DNA from: JAGNZR01 sp051648365
GTDB lineage: Bacteria > Fusobacteriota > Fusobacteriia > Fusobacteriales > Fusobacteriaceae
Assembly (NCBI GenBank): GCA_051648365.1
Contig: JBOFEZ010000007.1
Span: 11,477-75,476 of the forward strand
Length of the DNA stretch: 64,000 nucleotides
Reading direction: 5' to 3'
The position numbers were made by a program, and so were the translations under genes. Positions 42,652 through 51,006 of the stretch are shown here, in pieces. The notes beneath the pieces are model-generated. The model saw nothing but the letters and a program-made list of their open reading frames with translations. It did not search any database and was not told the DNA's origin. Position 1 is the first letter of the stretch. Every line of letters starts with the position of its first letter.

Positions 42652-43597
42652 TGTTTATGAAAATAGGGATTTAATAAGGGATTCTTATGTGGCTATCGGA
42701 AGTTTTGACGGTATCCATAGAGGACATAAAAAACTTATAGGCGCAGCAGTGGAAACTTCGAAAAGACATGGTGGCAAGTCAGTAGTATTCACTTTTTACT
42801 CACATCCGAAGGAAGTGACAAACAGTATAAATGCTCCCAAACTTATAAACAGTTTGGAGGAGAAGATATATCTTCTTGAAAAAATGGGTGTTGATTATCT
42901 TGTACTTCAGCCTTTTAACCATGAGTTTTCCAATATGGGACCTGAGGAGTTTGTGAATAAGATACTGAAAGAATTTTTAGGGACAAAAGAGGTCTTTGTG
43001 GGCTTCAACTTTGGTTTTGGTAAGGGTCGTTCAGCTGATGTAAGAGAACTAGAAAGATTGTGTGGAGAAAAACATATAAAGGTGAGAGAGATTCCTCCTG
43101 TAAAAGTTTTTGATAAAGTGGTAAGCTCTACAGGGATAAGAAATGCAATACTTAACGGAGATCTTGGGACAGTAAATAGCTTTCTAGGAGAACCTTTACT
43201 TATTTCAGGAGTAGTTGTACATGGGAAAAAACTCGGAAGACAGATGGGGATACCTACAGCTAATTTGGAAAGAAGCAACAGATCTTATCTTCCTTATGGT
43301 ATTTATGGAGGAAGCGTTATGATAGAAGGTGAAGAACCTGATAGGGAATACAATGCAGTAATAAATATCGGAAGAAATCCGACCCTAAAGCCTGGAGAAA
43401 AAAGTATAGAAATACATATTCTGGATTTTGCAGGGGATATATACGATAACAAAATATTTGTAAGAATAATAAAACATCTGAGAGAGGAAAAAAAATTTAC
43501 CTCTATGGATGAATTAAAAACTCAGATTAACCGTGATATAGAAATATGGAGAAAATTTTTGAAAAATATAGAAAATTATAAGGATGAGGGGATATAG
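42635..43597 (+). CDS. ribF: bifunctional riboflavin kinase/FMN adenylyltransferase
   Basis: The 320-residue enzyme makes FMN and then FAD from riboflavin. The N-terminal FAD synthetase has the nucleotidyltransferase motif GSFDGIHRGHKKLI (residues 22-35) and SSTGIRNAILNGDL. The C-terminal flavokinase has GRQMGIPTANLE and YGIYGGSVMIEG followed by NIGRNPT. It overlaps whiA upstream and scpA by one base downstream, so it is embedded in the polA-whiA-ribF-scpA-murJ operon. Length is normal. Confidence 0.95.
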   Translation: MKVIYDVYENRDLIRDSYVAIGSFDGIHRGHKKLIGAAVETSKRHGGKSVVFTFYSHPKEVTNSINAPKLINSLEEKIYLLEKMGVDYLVLQPFNHEFSNMGPEEFVNKILKEFLGTKEVFVGFNFGFGKGRSADVRELERLCGEKHIKVREIPPVKVFDKVVSSTGIRNAILNGDLGTVNSFLGEPLLISGVVVHGKKLGRQMGIPTANLERSNRSYLPYGIYGGSVMIEGEEPDREYNAVINIGRNPTLKPGEKSIEIHILDFAGDIYDNKIFVRIIKHLREEKKFTSMDELKTQINRDIEIWRKFLKNIENYKDEGI

Positions 43598-44286
43598 TGG
43601 ATAGAATACTTAAACTGGATAATTTTGAGGGGCCACTGGATCTTCTTCTTCATCTTATTGACAGAAAAAAACTTAAGATTCAAGATGTAAATATACTTCA
43701 GCTTATAGATGAGTATATAGATATAATAAGAGAGGAAAGAGAGCGGAATCTGGAACTGAAAGTAGAATTTATCTATATAGCTACAGAACTTCTTGAAATA
43801 AAAGCTTTAGAAGTTATAAAATCTCAGCAAAAAGAAGAGAAAGAACAGGAACTAAAACGTAGATTGGAAGATTATAAAATTATAAAAGAAGTTTCAGGAG
43901 AGATAGCCAAGCTGGAAAAAGAGTTTAATATTAGTTATAGGAGGAATGAAGGGAAAAAAATAATAAAAAAACCTTCACGTGAATATAATTTGAAAAATCT
44001 AAAACAGATGGATCTATTTCAAGAATATAATAAATTTATAGAAAAGGTTGAACCTGAATTTCTTACTCTCGAATTGAATAGAAATTATTCTCTGGAAGAG
44101 GAAATAAAAAAAATTTATATCTGGATTTCAGGAGGAAAACTGGGTCTAAGCGAAATATTCCAAAAGGCTCAGAATAGACAGCACCTCATCTATATTTTTT
44201 TAGGTATTCTAGAAATGTACAAAGACGGAATAATAGAAATAGACTCTGATATGAAAATAGGGAAAATGGAGAATAGGAATGTTTAA
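43597..44286 (+). CDS. scpA: segregation and condensation protein A
   Basis: A 229-residue kleisin that bridges SMC heads for chromosome compaction. The N-terminal signature FEGPLDLLLHLIDRKKLKIQDVNILQLIDEYI and the helical SMC-neck binding region (LELKVEFIYIATELLEIKALEVI) are clear. The C-terminal winged helix is recognisable around GKLGLSEIFQKAQNRQHLIYIFLGILEMYKDGII. Start is GTG at 43597, one base inside the ribF stop. The scpB partner is not in the window. Confidence 0.93.
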   Translation: MDRILKLDNFEGPLDLLLHLIDRKKLKIQDVNILQLIDEYIDIIREERERNLELKVEFIYIATELLEIKALEVIKSQQKEEKEQELKRRLEDYKIIKEVSGEIAKLEKEFNISYRRNEGKKIIKKPSREYNLKNLKQMDLFQEYNKFIEKVEPEFLTLELNRNYSLEEEIKKIYIWISGGKLGLSEIFQKAQNRQHLIYIFLGILEMYKDGIIEIDSDMKIGKMENRNV

Positions 44287-45751
44287 AAGCGGAATAGGGA
44301 TGATGATAATAATAATGGCAAGCAGAGTTCTAGGACTTTTCAGATCCGTGGCAGTGGCTTACTACTTCGGTGCTGGAGAATTTACAGATGCTTACTATAG
44401 TGCATTCAAAATAAGTAATTTTTTCAGACAGCTTCTGGGAGAGGGAGCTCTTGGAAATTCTTTTATACCACTTTATAATGATAAAGTGGTGGAAGAAGGA
44501 GAGGAGAAATCTAAAAAATTTATATATTCCATACTGAATCTTATATTCCTTTTTAGTTTAGTGGTGACTGTGCTCACAGTGATATTTTCAAAAGAAATTA
44601 TAGATTTTACTGTAATGGGATTCAGTGAAGATACAAAAGAACTGGCGTCTAGACTATTGAAAGTAATGTCAGTGTATTTTATTTTTATAAGTCTTTCGGG
44701 TATGATAAGTGCTGTACTTAATAACTTCAAACAGTTTTTGATTCCAGCTAGTACAGGTATTTTTTTTAATTTTGCTGTAATCATTTCTACAGTGATAGCT
44801 GGAGAAACTCATGGAGTCATGGTATTGGGTTACGGAGTTGTATTTGCAGGACTTCTTCAGTTTTTAGTTGTACTCCCGTCTTTTTTTAAAATTGTAAAAG
44901 GCTATAGTTTTAAAATAGATTTTAAGGATGAGTATTTGAAGAAGATAGCGTTTATGATATTGCCTATGTTAGTTGGAATAGTAGCACGTCAATTTAATAC
45001 CGTTGTGGATCAATATTTTGCATCGTATCTTCCAAGTGGAGGAGTTTCAGCCCTAGAAAATGCGACAAGAATATATAATCTCCCTATCGGAGTTTTTGGG
45101 ATATCACTTTCGACAGTTATATTCCCTATAATGGCTCATGCAATTTCTAATAATAGGAAGGATGTATTGCAAGAAAATTTTATGAAGGGACTAAATATAC
45201 TTCTCTTTCTGGTTATACCTTCGATGGGAGTATTCACGTTTTACTCTGCGGACATAATAAAACTTACTCTTTCTTATGGTAAATTTGATATGGTAGCAGC
45301 CAAAGTAACCTCTGAAGCACTTTTTTATTATTCTTTGGGATTATATTTTTATACGGCAATTCACTTGGTTACAAGAGGGTTTTACGGTATGAAAGACAGC
45401 AAGGAACCTGTTAAATATTCTGTTTTATCCATAGTTGTAAATGTTTTTCTTAACTGGCTTCTAATAGATAAATTTCAGTATAAAGGGCTTGCCCTTGCTA
45501 CTGCTGTCGCAGCAGGTGTGAACTTCATTTGTTTGTTGCTTGTTTATGATAAAAAATATGTCAAATTAAAATGGAAAAAATATTTTGTTTTTGCGGGAAA
45601 AACGATTTTAACCACAGCAGTTGCAATAGTATTAAGTTATAAGATAGATAATATAATATTAAAACTTTCTGTTTTCTCGCTTGTATATCTTCTACTTTGG
45701 TCACATGAAATGGTAAAAAAGAAAATGGAGATGTTCTATGAAAAAGAATAG
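44279..45751 (+). CDS. murJ: lipid II flippase MurJ
   Basis: A 490-residue MOP-superfamily membrane protein with about 14 helices. It flips lipid II for peptidoglycan synthesis. Family blocks are SRVLGLFRSVAVAYYFGAGEFTDAYYSAFKI, NFFRQLLGEGALGNSFIPLYND, GVSALENATRIYNLPIGVFGISLSTVIFP and YSLGLYFYTAIHLVTRGFYGMKDSKEPV. The essential N-terminal Arg residues are kept. It overlaps scpA by eight bases and corA by 14 bases. Confidence 0.94.
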   Translation: MFKSGIGMMIIIMASRVLGLFRSVAVAYYFGAGEFTDAYYSAFKISNFFRQLLGEGALGNSFIPLYNDKVVEEGEEKSKKFIYSILNLIFLFSLVVTVLTVIFSKEIIDFTVMGFSEDTKELASRLLKVMSVYFIFISLSGMISAVLNNFKQFLIPASTGIFFNFAVIISTVIAGETHGVMVLGYGVVFAGLLQFLVVLPSFFKIVKGYSFKIDFKDEYLKKIAFMILPMLVGIVARQFNTVVDQYFASYLPSGGVSALENATRIYNLPIGVFGISLSTVIFPIMAHAISNNRKDVLQENFMKGLNILLFLVIPSMGVFTFYSADIIKLTLSYGKFDMVAAKVTSEALFYYSLGLYFYTAIHLVTRGFYGMKDSKEPVKYSVLSIVVNVFLNWLLIDKFQYKGLALATAVAAGVNFICLLLVYDKKYVKLKWKKYFVFAGKTILTTAVAIVLSYKIDNIILKLSVFSLVYLLLWSHEMVKKKMEMFYEKE

Positions 45752-46796
45752 TAAAAGACATAAAAAAATAGGAATGGAACCTGGAAGTATAATATATACA
45801 GGAAATAAATTAGATGAAAAAATAACTATAGAGCTTTTTTCATATAATGATCTGAGCAGTTCTGAAGAAAAATTTCAGAAAATAGAAGATGTAAAACTGA
45901 AAAAGGGTTATGTGAATTGGCTCAATATAGATGGGGTTCATGATACAGATATAGTAAAAAAAATAGGAGAAAGATTTAAAATTGACAGCATGATACTGGA
46001 AGATATAGCCAGTATTAATCAAAGAGCAAAACTTGAAGAAAGAGAAGATTTTATTTATATAGTAATTAAAATGTTTCGTTTGGAAGGAAAAAACAATAAA
46101 ATCGTTTCGGAACAGGTATCTCTTATCGTCAATGAAGAATATCTTATAACTTTTCAAGAGGAAGCCGGAGATGTTTTTGACAATATACGTCAGAGAATAG
46201 GAGAGGGACTTGGAAAAGTAAGGAAAAAAAGGGCTGATTATCTAGCTTATCTTGTATTGGATGCAATCATAGATAATTATTTCAATATTTTGGAAAAACT
46301 TGAATATGAGATGGATGAGTTAGAAGATAAGCTTATCAATGCTAGTGACAAAGATGATTTGAAAGCTATAATGAAGTTAAAACATGAGTTTATAACTATA
46401 AAAAGATCGATATCTCCAGTAAGAGATCTGACTGCTAAAATGTTTTATTCTAGAGATTTGGAAATATTCAGGGGGGATATGTCCAATTATATCAATGACC
46501 TTCATGATCATGTTATTGTTATCCAGGATATAATGGAAAATCTATCTGCAAGAGTGGTAGGATTGGTAGAAATCTATCACAGTTCAGTGAACAGTGTAAT
46601 GAATGAAACGATGAGATTTCTCACAATAGTTTCTACAATATTTGTTCCCTTAACTTTTTTAGCGGGAATATATGGAATGAATTTTCAATATATGCCTGAA
46701 CTGAGTTGGAAATTCAGTTATTTTACATTGTTGGGAATAATGTTTGTAACAGGTTGTGGAATGGTTTATCATTTTAAAAAGAAAAAATGGTTTTAA
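45738..46796 (+). CDS. corA: CorA-family magnesium/cobalt channel
   Basis: A 352-residue CorA-type metal channel: a long cytoplasmic funnel domain (helical stretch YFNILEKLEYEMDELEDKLI), then two C-terminal membrane helices with the signature YGMNFQYMPEL between them (the GMN selectivity motif). A basic C-terminus KKKKWF follows. Length is normal. It overlaps the end of murJ and precedes the coiled-coil gene by 11 bases. It should import Mg2+, possibly Co2+ or Ni2+. Confidence 0.93.
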   Translation: MKKNSKRHKKIGMEPGSIIYTGNKLDEKITIELFSYNDLSSSEEKFQKIEDVKLKKGYVNWLNIDGVHDTDIVKKIGERFKIDSMILEDIASINQRAKLEEREDFIYIVIKMFRLEGKNNKIVSEQVSLIVNEEYLITFQEEAGDVFDNIRQRIGEGLGKVRKKRADYLAYLVLDAIIDNYFNILEKLEYEMDELEDKLINASDKDDLKAIMKLKHEFITIKRSISPVRDLTAKMFYSRDLEIFRGDMSNYINDLHDHVIVIQDIMENLSARVVGLVEIYHSSVNSVMNETMRFLTIVSTIFVPLTFLAGIYGMNFQYMPELSWKFSYFTLLGIMFVTGCGMVYHFKKKKWF

Positions 46797-46807
46797 TGGG
46801 GGGAGTT

Positions 46808-47524
46808 ATGTTTAATTTTTTTTCGAGAAAAAATAGGAATAGAGAGGCTGACGCCGTAAAAGAGATTGAGATGGTAAGAGATCAGGCGTGTCAGAAGATA
46901 ATCTATCTTGAAAAAGAACTTGAGAAAAAAAAGTGGGAACTTGAAAAAATTAAGCAGGAATTAAAAAGCCGTAATAATGGTGAAAGAGTAAGAACGAAAC
47001 AGGATGAAATAATAGAAAAAAATCTAAGAGACATGAAAAGAGAAAATGATGCACTGAAAGAGAGAATGACTCTTTTGGAGGAAAAAAACATATATAATAA
47101 TTTGTTCCCAGAAGAGCATAGCTACAAAATAGCTATAGAAAAATATTATTCTGCATCAAAATATTCTCCTTTTTTGGATTATATCCAGGTGAAAGGTAAA
47201 CAATTTATGTGTCAACTTGAGCTTGAAGATTTTAAAGGAATCGAAGAAATAAAGAATCACTCGGAAATATTAAAACTTTACGAAAGATTCAAATTAGGAA
47301 AGATAGATATTGAGTTTAAAGTTCTTGCTCAAAAAGGTGAGAAAATAGGGAGAATATACAGTAAAAATAGAAAATTTATGAATTTTATTGCAGAAAGTGG
47401 AATAGAATTTATGGACGATTTAAGAGAGTTTGATTTCTTTGTTTTGGAGAAAGATTTTAAAGATGAACAGATAAAAGAGCTTGTTCAAAAAAATGTTGAA
47501 TATCAAAATAGATTTAAAAGATAG
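46808..47524 (+). CDS. uncharacterised coiled-coil protein
   Basis: I do not recognise this 238-residue protein. Residues 10-90 form a charged coiled coil (KIIYLEKELEKKKWELEKIKQELKS and MKRENDALKERMTLLEEK). The rest is a compact alpha/beta domain (SPFLDYIQVKGKQFMCQLELEDFKGIEEI, KIGRIYSKNRKFMNFIAESGIEFMD, FFVLEKDFKDEQIKEL). No signal peptide or membrane helix is seen. I chose ATG 46808 with GGGGGGAG before it, rather than GTG/ATG codons inside corA. Its place between corA and coaBC in a cell-growth operon suggests a housekeeping but unknown role. Confidence 0.65.
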   Translation: MFNFFSRKNRNREADAVKEIEMVRDQACQKIIYLEKELEKKKWELEKIKQELKSRNNGERVRTKQDEIIEKNLRDMKRENDALKERMTLLEEKNIYNNLFPEEHSYKIAIEKYYSASKYSPFLDYIQVKGKQFMCQLELEDFKGIEEIKNHSEILKLYERFKLGKIDIEFKVLAQKGEKIGRIYSKNRKFMNFIAESGIEFMDDLREFDFFVLEKDFKDEQIKELVQKNVEYQNRFKR

Positions 47525-47532
47525 GTGAAAAA

Positions 47533-48702
47533 ATGAAAAATATTCTTTTGGGAGTAACGGGAGGAATAGCTGCATACAAATCGGCAGGTATAATTTCTCT
47601 TTTGAAAAAAAAAGGCTATAACGTAAAGGTAATAATGACAAAAAATGCTACAGAAATAATAACTCCACTAACTTTGGAAACTCTTGCAAGGGATAGGGTT
47701 GTGGTAGATATGTGGGATAAAAACAGAATTTATGAGGTAGAACATATATCTTTGGCAGAATGGGCAGATTTAATGCTTATAGCTCCTGCTACCTATAATA
47801 TAGTGGGGAAAGTGGCCAATGGAATAGCTGATGACATGCTTTCTACTGTTATTTCAGCGTGTACTAAACCTGTGTTTTTTACATTGGCAATGAATTGCAA
47901 TATGTACGAAAATCCCATATTAAGAGGAAATATAGATAAGCTAAAAGGCTACGGATATAATTTTATAGAATCTGATGAGGGATTTCTAGCTTGTAATGTA
48001 AATGCAAAGGGACGGATGAAAGATCCTGAAGAGATTGTAAAAATAATTGAAGAATATATGGAAGCTGAAACTCTAGAAAAGATACTTTCTGGGAAAAAAA
48101 TACTTATAACAGCTGGAAGAACAGAGGAACCCATAGACCCTATACGTTATATATCTAATCTTTCTTCGGGAAAGATGGGGTATTCTCTGGCTGCTGCAGC
48201 AGAAAAAATGGGAGGGGAAGTAACTCTTGTATCTGGTCCTACTAATCTCAAACCACCGAAAGGCGTAAAACTTATAAATGTAAGGACTGCACTTGAGATG
48301 TACGAGAAATGTATAGAAATCTTTCCTTCGCAAGATATGGGAATAGGGTGTGCAGCTGTGGCGGATTATAGACCCAAGAAAGTTTCCGAATCTAAGATAA
48401 AGAAGAAAGATGGAGATATGATAATAGAGCTTGAAAGAAATCCAGATATACTATACACAATGGGACAAAATAAGCAACCAAATCAGAAGCTGATTGGTTT
48501 TGCAGCAGAGACAGACAATATAATAGAATATGCTAAAGGAAAACTTTTAAAGAAAAATTTGGATATGATTGTAGCTAATCATGCTTCGAATATGCAGAGT
48601 GATTTTAATAGCGTGACTCTCATAAAATCTAATGGAGAAATAATCTCTATCGAGAATAGCCCAAAAGAAAAAATAGCATATAATATATTGAAAAGTATTT
48701 AG
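47533..48702 (+). CDS. coaBC: bifunctional phosphopantothenoylcysteine decarboxylase/phosphopantothenate-cysteine ligase
   Basis: The 389-residue enzyme carries two steps of coenzyme A synthesis. The N-terminal flavin-dependent CoaC has GVTGGIAAYKS, MTKNATEIITPLTLETLA, PATYNIVGKVANGIADDML and PAMN-like TLAMNCNMYENP (active-site Cys nearby). The C-terminal CoaB has ILITAGRTEEPIDPIRYISNLSSGKMGYSLA, AAVADYRPK, KLIGFAAETDN and MIVAN. Length and order are those of standard CoaBC. Start ATG 47533 lies eight bases after the preceding stop. Confidence 0.94.
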   Translation: MKNILLGVTGGIAAYKSAGIISLLKKKGYNVKVIMTKNATEIITPLTLETLARDRVVVDMWDKNRIYEVEHISLAEWADLMLIAPATYNIVGKVANGIADDMLSTVISACTKPVFFTLAMNCNMYENPILRGNIDKLKGYGYNFIESDEGFLACNVNAKGRMKDPEEIVKIIEEYMEAETLEKILSGKKILITAGRTEEPIDPIRYISNLSSGKMGYSLAAAAEKMGGEVTLVSGPTNLKPPKGVKLINVRTALEMYEKCIEIFPSQDMGIGCAAVADYRPKKVSESKIKKKDGDMIIELERNPDILYTMGQNKQPNQKLIGFAAETDNIIEYAKGKLLKKNLDMIVANHASNMQSDFNSVTLIKSNGEIISIENSPKEKIAYNILKSI

Positions 48703-48726
48703 TATTAATTTTGGCACGGAGGAGTT

Positions 48727-49374
48727 ATGAGAAAAATTATATATCTGATAATTTTAATAATCTTGCCAACACTGGCATTTTCTAATATTTCTATAAGAAA
48801 AAAATATCGTTCTATAAAACTAGAAGGAAAGATGGATTACAAAAATTTTGAAAAAGCTATCCAGGGTTATAATAAAATAAATGATAAAAAAAACGATAAT
48901 TTAATAGCCATAATAGATTATACAAAACCAAGCATAGAAGAGAGGTTTTTTTTAATAGATTTGAAAAAAAATCAGATTTTATATAAGACTCTTGTAGCTC
49001 ATGGAAAAAATAGTGGTAAAAATGAAACTATTACATTTTCAAATACTCCGAACTCCTATAAAAGTTCACTGGGATTTTTTCTTACAGAAAATTCATATAA
49101 TGGAGAATTTGGTTACTCGCTAAGACTCAAAGGCTTAGAAGAGGGAATAAATTCAAATGCCTTTGAAAGAAATATAGTGATTCATGGGGCAGATTATGTG
49201 AGTGAAAATTTTATAAAACAGTTTGGTTTTTTAGGCAGAACAAAGGGATGTCCAGCTCTTCCTACAGAAATGACGTCTGAAATAATAAACAGAATACAGG
49301 GTGGAACAGTTGTTTTTGTGATAGGGAATGACCATCATTATGCGAATAGTAGTCCTCTTTTGGCCTCGATTTAA
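48727..49374 (+). CDS. exported murein L,D-transpeptidase catalytic-domain protein (YkuD_2-like)
   Basis: A 215-residue protein with a signal peptide (MRKIIYLIILIILPTLAFS) and a YkuD_2-type catalytic domain. The key block is NIVIHGADYVSENFIKQFGFLGRTKGCPALP, giving the catalytic His and Cys. Preceding strands FFLIDLKKNQILYKTLVAHG and GKNETITFSNTPNSYKSSLGFFLTE are typical. It should act on peptidoglycan or carry out a related acyl transfer in the envelope. It begins 24 bases after coaBC with a GGAGG site. Confidence 0.85.
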   Translation: MRKIIYLIILIILPTLAFSNISIRKKYRSIKLEGKMDYKNFEKAIQGYNKINDKKNDNLIAIIDYTKPSIEERFFLIDLKKNQILYKTLVAHGKNSGKNETITFSNTPNSYKSSLGFFLTENSYNGEFGYSLRLKGLEEGINSNAFERNIVIHGADYVSENFIKQFGFLGRTKGCPALPTEMTSEIINRIQGGTVVFVIGNDHHYANSSPLLASI

Positions 49375-49434
49375 AGGAAAAACATATATTGTCCAGTAAA
49401 TTATTTTAATACAAAATGACAGGAGAGTGATTGT

Positions 49435-49650
49435 ATGGAAATTCTTAAAAAAATGAGAGAAAAGATGGCAGAATTAGAGAAAAAGAGAACTCATCATAAC
49501 TTTGAAGAGGATAGTAGAGAAGCAAAGCTGTTGGAAGAACTCAAAAATATAGAAGAAAACTATGATAATGATGAAGATAAAGTAAAAGCAGTTATTGAAA
49601 AAAAGAAAAATGACCCAAATTACAATTGGATAGATATAAAACAAATTTGA
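49435..49650 (+). CDS. small charged helical protein, unknown
   Basis: A 71-residue acidic/basic helical protein (MEILKKMREKMAELEKKRTHHNF...), with an AGGAG site. I recognise no family. It follows the L,D-transpeptidase gene by 60 bases and ends just before a strong bidirectional terminator, so it closes the long polA operon. Its size, codon use and ribosome site support a real gene, but function is unknown. Confidence 0.6.
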   Translation: MEILKKMREKMAELEKKRTHHNFEEDSREAKLLEELKNIEENYDNDEDKVKAVIEKKKNDPNYNWIDIKQI

Positions 49651-49655
49651 AAAAA

Positions 49656-49680
49656 GGAGCTCTGAGAGCTCCCTATTTTT
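49656..49680. terminator. bidirectional terminator
   Basis: Perfect arms GGAGCTC-TGA-GAGCTCC with A-run before and T-run after, between the end of the polA operon and the convergent amidohydrolase. Confidence 0.88.
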
Positions 49681-50866
49681 TTTCTTTTAATTTTTGATAA
49701 GTTGAGAAAACATTTGCCACTTGAAGAGCAACTCCTAGCGGGAGAGCATCAGGGTCAATATCAAACATTCCATTGTGGGCAGGAGCTGTTATTCCCTTGG
49801 CTTCATTTCTTGTTCCAAGGGTGAAAAATGCTCCTGGAACTTTTTCTAGATAATAAGCAAAATCTTCTACCCCCATATTAGGTACTTTTTTTTCATAGAG
49901 AGCATTATCACCTAAAATTTTTCTTACATTTTCTATGACAATATCGACAGCTAAATCATGATTTATAAGGGAGGTATATCCTTCTTCTCGTATAAATTTT
50001 CCTTCTCCACCAAAGGCAAGAGGAAGAGTTATTACCATATTTGCTATTCTTTCTAACATCTCTTTACGGATTTTTGGATTAAGAGTTCTGAGTGTCCCCT
50101 TCATATGAACTTTATCAGCAACTATATTTCCTTGAGTTCCACCGTTAATAGTTCCGATTGTTATAACGCCACTCTCTCTTGCATCAATATTTCTGCTCAC
50201 AACTGATTGAAGAGAAAGAATGAGATCTGATGCGATAAGTATAGCATCTGTTCCACCGCTAGGGTAGGCTCCATGACAACTTTTTCCCTTTATAGTGATA
50301 TCTAAGGTATCAGAAGAAGCGTTCATAGCACCGTATTTATAACCTATCATACCTGTGTCTAAAGAGTCATCTACATGGAGACCAAAAATATAATCTACAT
50401 CTTGAAGAGCCCCTTCGCTAATCATCGGCTGAGCGCCTCCTACGGTCTCTTCAGCTGGTTGAAAAATCAGCCTCAAATTGCAAGGTGGTAGATTCCCAGT
50501 CTCATAAAAAAATTTTGCTACTCCTAAAAGGATTGTGGTATGGGCATCATGGCCACAGGCGTGACAGAGTCCCTTTTTTTTTGAAGAATAAGCAGAAATT
50601 TTCATATCTTCTATGGGAAGAGCATCTATATCTGCTCTGAGAGCCACCGTAACAGAAGAATCTGAACCTGAGATGTCGGCAATGATTCCGGTTCCGGCAG
50701 ATTTTTTTATATTTTTGATTCCCATTTGTAAAAGATAGTTTGTAATTTTTTCTGAAGTCCTAAACTCTTCCATTCCCAGTTCTGGAAACTGATGAAATTC
50801 TTCTCGAACTTCCTGAAGCCATTGAGAAATATTTTTTGAAAAATTAAGCATATCTGTACCTGTCAT
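49673..50866 (-). CDS. M20-family amidohydrolase (N-acyl-amino-acid deacylase type)
   Basis: The 397-residue metallohydrolase resembles hippurate hydrolase, IAA-amino-acid hydrolase and N-acetyl-diaminopimelate deacetylase-type M20D enzymes. Metal ligands and motifs are EFHQFPELGMEE, ALRADIDALPI, LCHACGHDAHTTILLG (Cys-His pair), IFQPAEETVGGA, GLHV and the late GVEDFAYYLEKVPGAFFTLG with AHNGMFDID. I start at ATG 50866, five bases after GGAGG, rather than the TTG four codons earlier. The precise acyl-amino-acid substrate is unknown. It is a single gene. Confidence 0.88.
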   Translation of the reverse strand: MTGTDMLNFSKNISQWLQEVREEFHQFPELGMEEFRTSEKITNYLLQMGIKNIKKSAGTGIIADISGSDSSVTVALRADIDALPIEDMKISAYSSKKKGLCHACGHDAHTTILLGVAKFFYETGNLPPCNLRLIFQPAEETVGGAQPMISEGALQDVDYIFGLHVDDSLDTGMIGYKYGAMNASSDTLDITIKGKSCHGAYPSGGTDAILIASDLILSLQSVVSRNIDARESGVITIGTINGGTQGNIVADKVHMKGTLRTLNPKIRKEMLERIANMVITLPLAFGGEGKFIREEGYTSLINHDLAVDIVIENVRKILGDNALYEKKVPNMGVEDFAYYLEKVPGAFFTLGTRNEAKGITAPAHNGMFDIDPDALPLGVALQVANVFSTYQKLKEKK

Positions 50867-50936
50867 AAATTCCTCCAAAGTTTTGCCTAGTTTAATTTTA
50901 ATCTAAAAATAGAAAAAAAACAACTATCAGAGAAAA

Positions 50937-50965
50937 TTGAATTAGTAAAAAATAAAAGGTATAAT
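50937..50965 (+). promoter_or_regulatory. P-type ATPase promoter
   Basis: TTGAAT (50937-50942), 17 bases, perfect TATAAT (50960-50965). Confidence 0.75.
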
Positions 50966-51006
50966 TTTATACAAATAATATAAAAATATAGATAAAGGGG
51001 ACGAAA

